This document shows positions 54,546-64,000 of a DNA stretch of 64,000 nt, in pieces. Both the position numbers and the translations under genes were made by a program. The notes beneath the pieces were generated by a model that worked only from the letters and a program-made list of their open reading frames with translations, ran no database searches and was not told where the DNA came from. Positions within the stretch are counted from its first letter, which is position 1, and every line of letters begins with the position of its first letter. This stretch comes from Isoetes taiwanensis (Eukaryota > Streptophyta > Lycopodiopsida > Isoetales > Isoetaceae), in contig JAJEKV010000005.1 in the NCBI GenBank assembly GCA_021234155.1, forward strand, positions 4,468,952-4,532,951, given 5' to 3'.

Positions 54546-55948
54546 ATGGCTGCCACCGATCTACTTGCATGGTACCAGGATGGAGAGCATTGGGATCCGC
54601 AAGTGCCCTTCGACTTGTTACGGCCCTTTCTATGCCAGCGCCTTGACCTCATCACTAATATGCAGTGGCACCCAGATTATGCCGGATTCTTAGAGTTTTA
54701 TACAGAGGAGATGCTTCCTCTGTGTATTCCTCTTGGGGAACCTCCCCAGTTGTATTTAGAACGGGATGTGGTCCGGGATATGCTAGGGGGTGACACCCAC
54801 ACATATGATGTGTTGAAGGGAAAGCTTAGATGGGGCAAGCAGCTGCCAGTTGTGCAGCATCAGGGGCGACAATATCTTGAAGTAGCCTTTGCCCTAGCCA
54901 TCCTCATGGATCAGTACATTGAGGATGACACATTGCTGGTAGAGAAAGGCAAACTCCCTGAGCCTTCTGAGGAGGAGGAGGAGGAGGAGCACATAGGCAT
55001 GGGTGACTTCGCCCGTTGGAAGCAGTTGGCAGAGGAGATGCCACCACGTCGGGAACAAGCTGCACGCTTGTCCGGGCTAGACGCCCTTCCAGTTGTGTAT
55101 CACCAAGGGCAAGAATATCTTCTCTTGGATGATATCATCTGGACCTATCACATGGTGGCCGGGTTTAAGCGCCGGCGCAAGGACCATGTACTCTATGAGT
55201 TAGCAGAGTACTGTATGGATGATTTCATCGACTTTGCTCCTATTGATCTTCCCCAGGAGGTGCAGCAGTTACTCCAATTCCACCAGGAGACCATTGAGCC
55301 AGCTGAGACTTTGCTACGGCTTCGGGAACTGGTGATGCAGGATCCGCCATCTCAGCCTTCACCGGATGCCTTTACCGCCATGGGGCCTCATGTCCCAAAC
55401 ATTAACATGGTTGAAGTTCCCTCCGGTTCGGATGAGGAGGGAGAGGATCTATACCATAATCCTGCTCATTTGAAGGAAGAGCAGCAGGAACTCAAGGAAG
55501 AAGAAGTCCCTATGAACTTGGACAAGGAGGTTGCCACGTCAGAGACCCCGCAAGGGAAGGTATTGGGAAACCACCTTACTCGCTTCTTCCTATCAGCTTT
55601 TCGGCAGGGGCAAGTTCTTTTTATAGCCCGAGACTTAGGGCCGGAGGCCGAGGCTTCATGGTGGACTCTCCACGCTCTTTCTACATTGGCAGGGCACAAG
55701 AAGCTTCCCTATCGTACGCTTACTTACGTACTCGTACGACGGGATCTTGCCTTGACGGCCTTGGGGCAGGATATTGCACCTGGATGAGTATGAAACTCCT
55801 TACAGCGGCCCCATTGGCTGTTGCCTATCCACCAGAGGTTGCCTCCATTGCAGCTGTCACAGTAGACCCAGGGGTGACTTTGTTACGACATCGACCGCCG
55901 CCACCACCTCCTCGGCCTATGGATGAAGAGGGGGGGCCTAGTTCTTAG
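54546..55948 (+). pseudogene. ORF C of element 2, accessory protein (one frameshift)
   Basis: Start ATG 54546 (CGCCCATGGCTGCC). About 467 residues if one lost base near 55777 is allowed for; as it stands the frame ends at 55787 and the rest continues from about 55778 in another frame to 55948 (TWMSMKLLTAAPLA ... PPPPPPRPMDEEGG). It contains two similar modules: LPVVQHQGRQYLEVAFAL (about 135) and LPVVYHQGQEYLLLDDII (about 218). There is an acidic block (PSEEEEEEEH), a second acidic region (SGSDEEGEDLYHN) and a conserved C-terminal domain (NHLTRFFLSAFRQGQVLF...). No known family. The homologue in element 1 reads through the frameshift point, confirming the deletion. Confidence 0.8.
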
Positions 55949-56157
55949 ACAATTGTATTACGCATCTTATGCTGCGTATAGTTGTAAATTTTGATTTGTC
56001 ATTTTCTTTAGCCATTTTATAAATTATGATGTGCCATCTTCTTATCAATTATGACTATTGTATCAATGAATACAATTAAATTGTTCTCTTCCATGATGCG
56101 TCCTTGTATCTATTAGAAGATTGTTCAATGTTCTATATTCATTCCTACCATCTTGCA
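55949..56157 (+). other. Spacer ORF C-ORF D with 3' splice-site-like end
   Basis: AT-rich, no ORF with homology; ends in TTCATTCCTACCATCTTGCAG immediately before ORF D becomes charged and coding-like. Confidence 0.4.
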
Positions 56158-56718
56158 GACGAGGGACTTGACGAATATGAAGAAAGAATCACCAACCAGA
56201 TACGACGAGACGATCCAGTGCCTCCCGAACAGGACTACGGCCAACGGTATGGGGAATACCCGGAGCGAGAGGGTGATTATGAGGAAGGGGAACCTGAAGA
56301 AGAAGAAGGAGAGCCCTATGATCCCGCTAAGGGCTTGGAAGTAGTTAACATTCTCAGAGAACGGGCATTTGAGGACTTACAACAAACTCTTCGCCGAACA
56401 TGGGACTATTGGGACATGACAAGGCATGAAGCTTTTGTTGACGCCAACGATCACTTGTGGCAGATTTTCTATGCTTTGAGAAGGATTTTTAATCTCCTGA
56501 TCATCAGCCCCACATTGGATTACCAACCTGTTATCGTCCAGGCCTGGGCTCGCTACAAGTTAGTGAGAGCTGTACGCGAGCGTTCGCTACTCTATCTTGT
56601 ACCCTTTCGCGAACCCCTAGGTCTGGTCCACTCAGTTTTGTTTTCTATGTTATGTGTGACTCGAAGAATTGCTCAATGTAAAGTGTCTACCTCTGTATTA
56701 TATAACTTTAGGTTGTAA
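56158..56718 (+). CDS. ORF D of element 2, unrecognised acidic protein
   Basis: The open frame begins upstream (56104), but coding character starts after the CTTGCAG at 56151-56157 (DEGLDEYEERITNQIRR). There is no in-frame ATG near this point, so translation would need splicing from an upstream exon. An acidic, glycine/proline block (EREGDYEEGEPEEEEGEPYDP) precedes a helical region (LEVVNILRERAFEDLQQTLRRTWDYWDM ... DHLWQIFYALRRIFNLL). No family recognised. Element 1 has only about 230 bp between ORF C and gag, so ORF D is absent there. The last ~35 residues may be read-through of noncoding sequence. Confidence 0.5.
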   Translation, partial: DEGLDEYEERITNQIRRDDPVPPEQDYGQRYGEYPEREGDYEEGEPEEEEGEPYDPAKGLEVVNILRERAFEDLQQTLRRTWDYWDMTRHEAFVDANDHLWQIFYALRRIFNLLIISPTLDYQPVIVQAWARYKLVRAVRERSLLYLVPFREPLGLVHSVLFSMLCVTRRIAQCKVSTSVLYNFRL

Positions 56719-56880
56719 GTGACTTTCAATGTAATGACTTTCAATGTAATGACTCTGATAATAAAGACCTTTTCTATTGTACTCTTCTATCTACTTTTTC
56801 TCTAAATACTATCCGAAATGGCATTCTTTGTGAGACTTCATGTCACTGTAATTCTGCTTATACCTTTTTATACTCAATAT
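56719..56880 (+). other. Spacer ORF D-gag
   Basis: AT-rich with a direct repeat GACTTTCAATGTAAT (56721, 56737) and AATAAAGA at 56760 (possible polyadenylation signal); ends in TTTTTATACTCAATATAG, splice-acceptor-like, before gag. Confidence 0.4.
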
Positions 56881-58353
56881 AGACGGTGCATAGCGCCTTT
56901 GCGAACACCCCTCGAATGCCAGTCGACTAACACCTGAGCAGGAACTTATGTTGATGAAGAGGCAATTAGTCGAGTTACAAACTTATGTGTTGAATGCCAA
57001 TCCACCGCAGCATGTACAGGAGGATGGACCGGAGTTACCTCCGTTGCCGCCAAGTCCACCACCACAGCAGCCACTTGCACCTGAACCAGGCCCCGTGCCT
57101 GCACAAAGGAGTTCCTCTAGAGATCGTGCCACCTCCTCACAATCAGCCACCTCTGTGTTCTCTGAGTCGTCTGTATCATCCGGTGACCATGCAAAGCGCC
57201 GGGACAAGGAGTACCGTAAGACGGTTGATACGGCCATAACTAGTATATGGAAGAATAGGAAACTGGCCCAGTTTGATGGGAAATCCGAGGGCGGACTGAA
57301 TGCAGAGTCCTGGTTGGATGAGATGAAGGAGTTTGGAAAATCCTACGGTATGACGTAAAAGGATACCGGAAGGTTGCCACCACAAACCTTACAGAGGCGC
57401 CTGTGATTTGGTGGAAGGGCTATGCGAGAGCCAAGCATCCGGATAGAAGCGGTGCAAATTCGAAAGTTTGCCAAAAAGCTTTTAAGTCGCATTATATGCC
57501 CTCGTGCACACAAATGCCAACAAATCCGCACCTTTTTAAAGGTTAGAGCGAATGGGTATGACAGATTCGGGCCTACACCGATGAATTCATGCGCTTTGAG
57601 GTCAGATGTGCCAGAATGAATGAAAAGAGGGCGGTGGAGGGCTACATTGAAGGGTTGGCCCCATCAATTAAACGAATGGTTAAGGCCATAGACCCGAAAT
57701 CAGTTGCAGAGGCTGAGGCTAAGGGAGGAGGACACACCAAGAAACCAGTACCCGCGTCATGTCCCTTACTCGCAGCCACGCCCGTCCACACCTTACAAAC
57801 CCCGTTCACCAAGTCCAGGGCCCTCTCAGCAGAACCCTTACGGCCGCCAGGAAAAGAAAGTCACCTTCAACATGCCCGACAAACCGAACAATGTCGGTAA
57901 GGAAGTTCGGAACCTCTTACAGTCTATTCCCAAAGAGGCTCGAGAACAGCTCCGCCGAGATAAGGCATGTTACAGGTGTATGCGGCCCGAGCACTTCATG
58001 CAGAATTGCCCTTATGTCACACAGACTACACAGCTAGCCATGGCTGACCTCGATTGGGACGATCTCGAGTCGACACTACCTGTCGAGGAGGAGGCTCCCG
58101 AATACATTCACGGTGAGTCCCATATCCTTGCAGCCATTGAAACCGGCAATGCTGAAAGTCAGCCTGCCGTTATTTCCACCATAGGTCAAGTAGACAGCAA
58201 ACCTTTTATAATTCTGATGGATACGGGTAGTACACATAATTTTGCTTCTCCTAGAATGGCCCAGGTATTGCGGCTAGAAACCTTGAGATCCCGACCGAAG
58301 CCCGTCACTTTAGCCAGTGGTAAGATCAGACACACTCATGGCCGTCGTAATTT
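56880..58353 (+). pseudogene. Gag and protease of element 2
   Basis: After IDGA and a TAG (56893) the frame reads RLTPEQELMLMKRQLVELQTYVL, a proline-rich region and a serine stretch. Then the capsid part ITSIWKNRKLAQFDGKSEGGLNAESWLDEMKEFGKSYGMT (to 57358), a frameshift, WWKGYARAK, and (57589-57700) YTDEFMRFEVR...EGYIEGLAPS. 57704-58350 gives YGRQEKKVTFNMP, a CCHC knuckle CYRCMRPEHFMQNC (about 57970-58010), and the protease with intact active site FIILMDTGSTHNF and ASGKIRHTHG. At 58353 LINE copy B begins. At least three frameshifts; it cannot give a whole Gag. Confidence 0.88.
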
Positions 58354-58403
58354 TATCCGCCTGGTCGCCGCCTGGTCGCTGCCGCCTGGCGCCTTAGGTA
58401 CGT

Positions 58404-59110
58404 ATGCCACCCAAGAAAAAGAATGGGTCACCCGGTGCGGGTGACCTGCTGGAATACGATGGTGATTCTGCTCACCTGCTATCTCTGATCAATGAATTAA
58501 GTTCAGAGATCAAGGGGCTGCGATCTGAAGTGGTTGCACTTCGGGAAACGGTTGAAGAATTGGTCGCGCAGAAGGAGAGGCCGTTGGTGGAACCTAATCC
58601 ACCAGTAGACTATACAGAAACAAATTGCACTTTGAATCCAACCCGCCAACCCGATTGCGTAAAACAACACAAGAACAGATGAAGATTCATAGAGAGCATG
58701 TTGCATCAGAGCAGGCTGAGACAGATTCACGGGCAAAGAATTTGAAGATATCCGGTATTAGTGAAGAGGAAGATGAAAACACATCAGAGGTAATCCAGAA
58801 ATTTTTCAGGGATACCATGCACCTGCATGAGCCAAATTTTATTTCTGGAAAGAGGCTAGGCAAGCCAGGATACCATACACGCCCCATTTTGGTTAGGTTC
58901 CCAAGCAAGGAAGCAAGGGATAGGATCATGCTTAACAGGTCAGTCTTGAAAGGAGTGAAAGGAATATGGTTAGATCAAGATCTGACTCCATCACAAATTG
59001 AAATAAGAAAAAGGGAATGGGCAAGAGTGAAAGATGCTAGAAATTCTGGTTATGTTGCCTACTTAGACCCGGAATGGCAAGGCTGTAGTCCGCAACAGAG
59101 GCGTAGTTAG
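58404..59110 (+). pseudogene. LINE copy B ORF1 (L1 ORF1p-like)
   Basis: MPPKKKNGSPGAGDLLEYDGDS, coiled coil LINELSSEIKGLRSEVVALRETVEELV, a frameshift near 58640, then EQMKIHREHVASEQAETDSRAKNLKISGI, RRM-like region and LDQDLTPSQIEIRKREWARVKDARNSGYVAYLDPEWQG. About 55% identical to copy A ORF1 and of the same length. The family encodes an RNA-binding trimeric chaperone. The stop at 59108 is followed 16 bp later by ORF2. Confidence 0.78.
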
Positions 59111-59125
59111 GAGATTGGGCCCCGA

Positions 59126-62100
59126 ATGTCGGGTCACAGGAATGCTCATGGCTTACATCAAGCCAAGATCAATGCGACCTCTAATTCTTTGGAACAAAAA
59201 GGATATCTTAATCTTTATTTGAAGCGGGGAGCACCAATTCCGATCACTTCTGATGTGCCCGGATTTGTATTAATAGGGCATGTATGGAATGAGAAAAACT
59301 TCTTTGGAGCAGGCCGAGGTTATGGAGGGATTGCAATATATAGCAGGGAGCACATTACCTCCAGCTTACAAATTGTTTGAGGGACACAAACAAGCAATAT
59401 TTATGGCTGAAAATTAAAACAGCTAGCAAGGATATTTATGTGTCAGCGTGTTACTTTGCCCCTTTGAATGCCACTCTATACCACAGCAAAACATTTAACA
59501 GAGATGACCCTTTTCAGAGGCTTTGTGCGCATTAACTTTACAATTCATGTTATTCACGGTGAAGTTTTCCTCCTCGGAGACTTCAATGCGCGACGACGGT
59601 AGTGAAACGATCAAAAAGGTATGTTGATGTATCCGATGTCCGATGCGAGGAGATTACTGAGCCCTTATTTTGTAGATCCTCGAAGACAAAATCTCTAACG
59701 TGATGGGTGACTTCATGCTTGAGCTTGGCACTATTTGCCATTTGAAAATTGTTAATGGTATATCGAAATTTCCAGACTCTGGAAGTTTCACCTGCATGAA
59801 TCATTCAGGGGCAAGTACCATTGATTATCTGGCTGGCGGTGTAGCTTGGACATGGTCCACTCTTGTCATGTGGGCACAAAGTCGCCTTGAGTCGATCACC
59901 TCCCTTTGCATGTCACGTTAAAATCCAACCATGTTGCCAATGCTTTTGCGCGCCTCCCTTTCCATCCTAGGCCCGAAAGTAAACTATAAATTATGCATGC
60001 CATAACCGGGGTGTTGGTAGAGGAAATGGTCGCCCAGTTCCATTGGGCCGATCACGATGGCCATAGATGCCAAGCACTTCAATCGATATAATCCGGCCAG
60101 TCTTTGGGAAAGTATTTGGTTTCACCCGTGCAATTTGTAAAAGGAAACCATGTAATTCTTGGTGGGATAACGAAAGTGCGAGAAGCAAGGTCTAAGCTGC
60201 CCACCGATGCATAAGGAAACCAAGCTGGTATAAAAGCTCTTGAGAGCTAAGAAACGCCATTTCTCCGGCCGGGCAATTGGAACTCAAAGAGCACTTGAAG
60301 GAATCGCCCAAGGCCTTCCTCGAACCTCTTGAATGAAAGGAGTGACCAGCCCGTGCTTGATATGGACGATCTGCTAAAAATGGTCCGGGATATTTACGCC
60401 AAAAGTAACAATCAAGGGATGCCTTTATTATCTTGGGATCTTGATCTTTTTTCCGAGGCCGATGTTAGAGAAACTATTTACGCATGGAGAACAATAAAGC
60501 ACATGATTTAGATGGGATATGCATCGAATTGTTTAAAATGGGGAGGAGATGGAACAATTCAAATTCGACACTTTGTTGAATATGTGTGCATCGGACAAGG
60601 GCTGCCAACAGAATGGAAGATGAACAGGGTGCACCCTATTCATAAATCTGGAGATAAGAGCTCAGTACACAATTATAGGACCATCTTGCTTGGCAGTACA
60701 TTCTCAAAAATCCTTGGTAGTCCATTTGGAGAGTAAGTTGAATGCATGGGCTGAAGATAACATGAAACGTTCCATATGTCGGCGGGTTTCCGTGAGGATC
60801 ATAATACTTTGGATCATCTTTGTGACTCTTGGTCTTGGTGGAAAAGGCGAAGGCTCCTAATTCAAAGACTCTACATAGCATTCATTGATTTTGCTAAAGC
60901 GTTTGATCTGATTACCTAGAAAAGGGTTGAGCGATAGAATGGTACAGCTTGGAGTTCCAGAGGAAGTTAGAGCTGCAGTCTCCCAGTTGTATGCAGAAGT
61001 ATTGGTTACATTGTCATCTGAAATGGATACAGTGGTTAAGAACACAATAGGTGTTCGTCAGGGGTGTCCGCTTTCTCCGACGTTATTTGGCCTTTTCATA
61101 GACGAGCTGGATGAATGGTTCAGGGCACGTTCGCTAGCAGGGACCAGGTTAGGCTCATATGTTCTTCAATTGTTGTTATACGCAGATGATGTGGTACTGT
61201 TGGCCAACCGAAAACATGTGCTTCAATCTCACCTGGATCTGCTGGGGCTGTTTTGTGAGGCGAGACAAATGACAGTGAATACTGCTAAATCCAAGATCAT
61301 GATCTTTGGCACGAGGGATAGGCCAGCGTTTTTCTATCAAAGACAGGAAATCGAGGTAGTGGAGAGTTATAAATATTTGGGCATTGATTTTTCTCGCGGT
61401 ACACATGGAAAGAACGTGATAAAACCGGAGAGCTACTGGGGAAAGCGGCATTGTACAAGATGCAAGTCAAATGTTCCGAATCTCCTTGCATGATTGGACG
61501 CTTAAGAAAAAAAACTTTTAAATCCTTGGTTCAACCAAAGTTGTTGTATGGAGTTCGGTTTGGGGCCGACCATTTACGCAAAGCTTTAGGGACAGATTGA
61601 AGCAGTCCGAAAACCGCTCTCATGAAGAAGAATTGGGCGTCAAAATCCAAATACCATATGCAATAATATTAGCTGAGGCAGGTATGTTCCTTTGGAATTA
61701 GAAGCATTATTTCAAACCATCAGTTATGTTAACAGGATACGCGAGCACTCTGATGACCGCTTGTCTCATCAAGCTATGATAGCTTCGGAGCAGCAAGGCT
61801 GGTTGCATGACGTCATGGAGTAACTGGCCATGTTGTAAAGCTGATGCCCGAGCTCTTGTAGAAAGGTTAGCAGTTAGTAGATTGTGGCAGGACCCTGGCA
61901 GCAGGATGAAACTTTATCGCCTCAATGTGAACCCAACGGGAGAATATAAGCACCAAGAATACTTGTTGGCTGACATTCCGAGATCCATGAAACACCTCAT
62001 TGCCCGTTACAGGACTTGTTCACACAGATTAGAAGTGGAAACTGGCAGATGGTCGAAGACCCCAATGGAGGAGCGGTTTTGTAAATTGTGTGACACAGGC

Positions 62101-62277
62101 AGTATTGAGGATGAGAACCATGTGTTTATTCACTGTCCGGCATACAGCGATATACGGGCTAGAGTTGATTTCCAGTTTTCTGATTTTCAAACATTATTGT
62201 TGTTGCCATCATATAGTTTAGGACTTTATATCAAAGCGGTGGATGCACACCGTAGTTTCTTGCTTAAGAACAGTTAA
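59126..62277 (+). pseudogene. LINE copy B ORF2: endonuclease, RT, CCHC tail
   Basis: 59126-59380 starts the endonuclease (HRNAHGLHQAKINAT, GRGYGGIAIYS). The catalytic GDFNAR is preserved at about 59575-59592 and DYLAGG follows at 59824. RT: 60512-60736 (LKWGGDGTI, GLPTEWKMNRVHPIHKSGDKSSVHNYR), 60860-60920 (YIAFIDFAKAFDLI), 60927-61493 with GVRQGCPLSPTLFGLFIDELDEWF and the catalytic YADD (LLLYADDVVLLAN) at about 61180. 61807-62277 ends in a CCHC motif FCKLCDTGSIEDENHVFIHC. There are at least six frameshifts or stops. The CCHC tail differs from the zf-RVT of the LINE at 177-2910, so two LINE lineages are present. Confidence 0.88.
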
Positions 62278-62352
62278 GATCTTGTAAATGAGCGCTCCAT
62301 GGCCTTTTAGGGCCCCAAAGAGCTTGATCAAATAAATAAATAAATAAATAAA

Positions 62353-64000
62353 TTAACCTTAAGATGCAGTTGCCAGGTGCACCAGTTGCCTTGGGTGCCG
62401 AGATAATGGATATTGGCAAATATGATCTGATTGTTGGTATGGAATTCTTGGCATCTGCAAAAGCCAATATAGACTGCGAGAAACGGGAAGTTACCTTCAA
62501 CGCCGCTAACGGAGCCCGCGTGACTATAAAAGGTGACTCCTTAAACCCCATTATGCGGTCTATCACCATCAGGCAGTTAGATAAGGTTATACGTAAAGAT
62601 AAGTTGCTTTGCATTATTAGACTTGCCTCCATTGAATCAGATGCCAAGCAGAAGCAAGTAGTTGATACCTTGCCAGAAGGGATTGCCAATCTTCTCCGAG
62701 AATTTAGCGATCTTTTTCCAGATGAGATCCAGAAACTTCCTCCTTTTAGAGGAGTAGAATGTGAGATAGCTTTGGAACCAGGTACTAAGCCTACCAGTAA
62801 GGCCCCGTACCGTATGAGTCCCCCTGAGTTGGCAGAGCTTAAGAAGTAACTTCAGGAGTTATTAAACCTAGGTTTCATTCGGCCTAGTGTTTCGCCTTTT
62901 GGCGCTCCTATCCTTTTCGTTAAGAAAAAGGATGGCTCCTTGAGGATGTGTATTGATTATAGGCAGCTCAATAAACATACCATCAAGAATCACTATGCTT
63001 TGCCGAGGGCAGATGATCTAATGGACCAGTTGCAAGGGGCCAAGCATTTTTCAAAGATTGATTTACGCTCTGGATATCATCAGATCAGAATTAAGGAGGA
63101 GGACATCCATAAATCTGCCTTTCGCACTAGGTATGGCCATTATGAATTTACTGTTATGCCTTTTGGATTAACTAATGCCCCCGCAACCTTCATGCGATTG
63201 ATGAATGATGTCTTCCGACAATACTTGGATGATTTTGTTGTTATTTTCTTTGACGACATTCTCATCTATAGTAAAACCTTGGAGGAGCATGAGCAACATC
63301 TTCGATTGGCCCTACAAAAGTTAAGACGTCACCAACTCTTTGCCAAGTTCTCTAAGTGCAAGTTTGCCACTCCGAAGGTGGATTATTTGGGACATGTCAT
63401 TTCAACAGGAGGGAATTGCTACAGTCATCCCAAAAAGATAGAGGCAGTAAGGGAATGGCCTATTCCAGGTAATGTTTCCGAGGTCCGAAGTTTCTTGGGA
63501 TTAGCAGGATATTATCGGAAATTTGTTAAGGATTTTGCAAAGATTGCAGCACCTCTTACTAATCTCACAAAGCATGAGAAGGTGAAGGATTGGATTGAGC
63601 ATTGGAAAGCAAAGGTCCGTGGAAGTTTCCAAAGAGCTTAAAGATGCTTTTAACGCCAAGACCAGTCCTCACATTGCCCGATCCTCGAAAAGGATAAATT
63701 AGTGGCAACGGATGCCAGTAAGATTGCCACTGGTGGAGTCCTAATGCAGGAGGGGAGGGTCATTGCCTATGATTCAAAGAAAATGAACGAAACTGAGCAG
63801 CGATACCCTACCCATGATCATGAATTGTTAGCCGTTGTCCGTGCTCTGCGGATATGGAGACACTACCTTCTTGGTAGAAGATTCCAGCTGGATACAGATC
63901 ATCAGAGTCTCCGTTATCTAACAACCCAGCCTAATCTCAATCTCCATCAGAGAAGATGGATGGAGTTTCTCGAGGAATATGATTTTGAGATTATGTATAA
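62353..64000 (+). pseudogene. Protease end, RT and RNase H of element 2 (runs off window)
   Basis: 62364-62848 completes the protease and linker (KYDLIVGMEFLASAKANIDCE ... PYRMSPPELAELKK). A TAA at 62848-62850 replaces the glutamine codon present in element 1. 62851-63641 is a nearly perfect [65 protein letters not shown], catalytic FFDD ([13 protein letters not shown]), then [19 protein letters not shown] frameshift at about 63635 leads into RNase H (LVATDASKIATGGVLMQEGRVIAYDSKK), which continues to the window edge at YDFEIMY. Integrase, chromodomain and 3' LTR must lie beyond 64000. Confidence 0.92.

Larger units (their letters stand above)
58354..62352 (+). mobile_element. Two-ORF LINE, copy B, nested in protease of element 2
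   Basis: The gypsy protease reads HGRRNF up to 58353 and resumes NLKMQLPGAPVALG from 62355; element 1 shows these parts joined (HQFNLNIQLPIASVALG). The inserted ~4 kb has a GC-rich 5' end with three CGCCTGG(T)CGC repeats, ORF1, ORF2 with endonuclease, RT and a CCHC tail. Its 3' end is (ATAA)n (62330-62352) rather than poly(A). No clear target duplication is visible. Full-length but decayed. Confidence 0.9.

Overview
The window reads as a piece of a land-plant nuclear genome that is dense in transposable elements. Low gene density, plant-type L1 LINEs with zf-RVT tails, Ty3/gypsy chromovirus and Ty1/copia remnants, a MULE, a TRIM element, a receptor-kinase pseudogene and G-box-like motifs all point that way. 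A candidate HUH-endonuclease transposon and the style of the two host genes hint at a seed-free plant, but the lineage cannot be fixed from this sequence alone. I see no rRNA, functional tRNA, CRISPR or bacterial feature.

0-8.2 kb: three pieces of non-LTR retrotransposons. Two are 5'-truncated LINEs bracketed by exact 16-bp target-site duplications; the third is an older, two-ORF LINE (copy A). 8.2-12 kb: a tandem array of a ~430-bp repeat with tRNA-like A/B boxes, interrupted by a 396-bp hAT-like MITE with an 8-bp TSD. 12-14.1 kb: TTCTAGAA-rich repeats, a minus-strand LINE tail, a tRNA-derived SINE-like head and a degenerate CACGTG-containing repeat. 15.7-19.4 kb: an intact-looking TPR plus J-domain gene (16912-18300), a decayed copy of its 5' end, and a lectin-receptor-kinase pseudogene. 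20.5-21 kb: a complete TRIM (145-bp LTRs, iMet PBS, TSD GAAGA). 21.1-24.2 kb: an LTR-element remnant and a broken HUH-Rep-like transposon gene.

24.5-29.3 kb: a minus-strand membrane/ARM-type gene whose last exon is split by a MULE (24645-26976, 10-bp TSD). The pre-insertion C-terminus can be read in frame on the far side. 29.3-38 kb: AT-rich DNA with several small tandem duplications and no convincing gene.

38-64 kb: nested retrotransposons. A copia RT/RNase H fragment abuts the truncated 3' LTR of Ty3/gypsy element 1 (minus strand, about 39.45-49.4 kb), whose gag is itself interrupted by two solo LTRs of the same family. Element 2 (plus strand, LTR at 50855-52428, running off the window at 64000) carries four extra reading frames between its LTR and gag. 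Its protease region is split exactly between codons by a second copy of the two-ORF LINE (copy B, 58354-62352). The outstanding observation is that one of the extra reading frames of element 2 ends in a complete, indel-free histone H3 fold (54065-54358), in the same frame as an upstream coiled-coil ORF. Another extra ORF (ORF C) is also present next to gag in element 1, so the 5' accessory module belongs to the retroelement family. Element 1 ends its integrase in a chromodomain, so a family combining a chromatin-reading integrase with an element-borne histone is the candidate undescribed system here.
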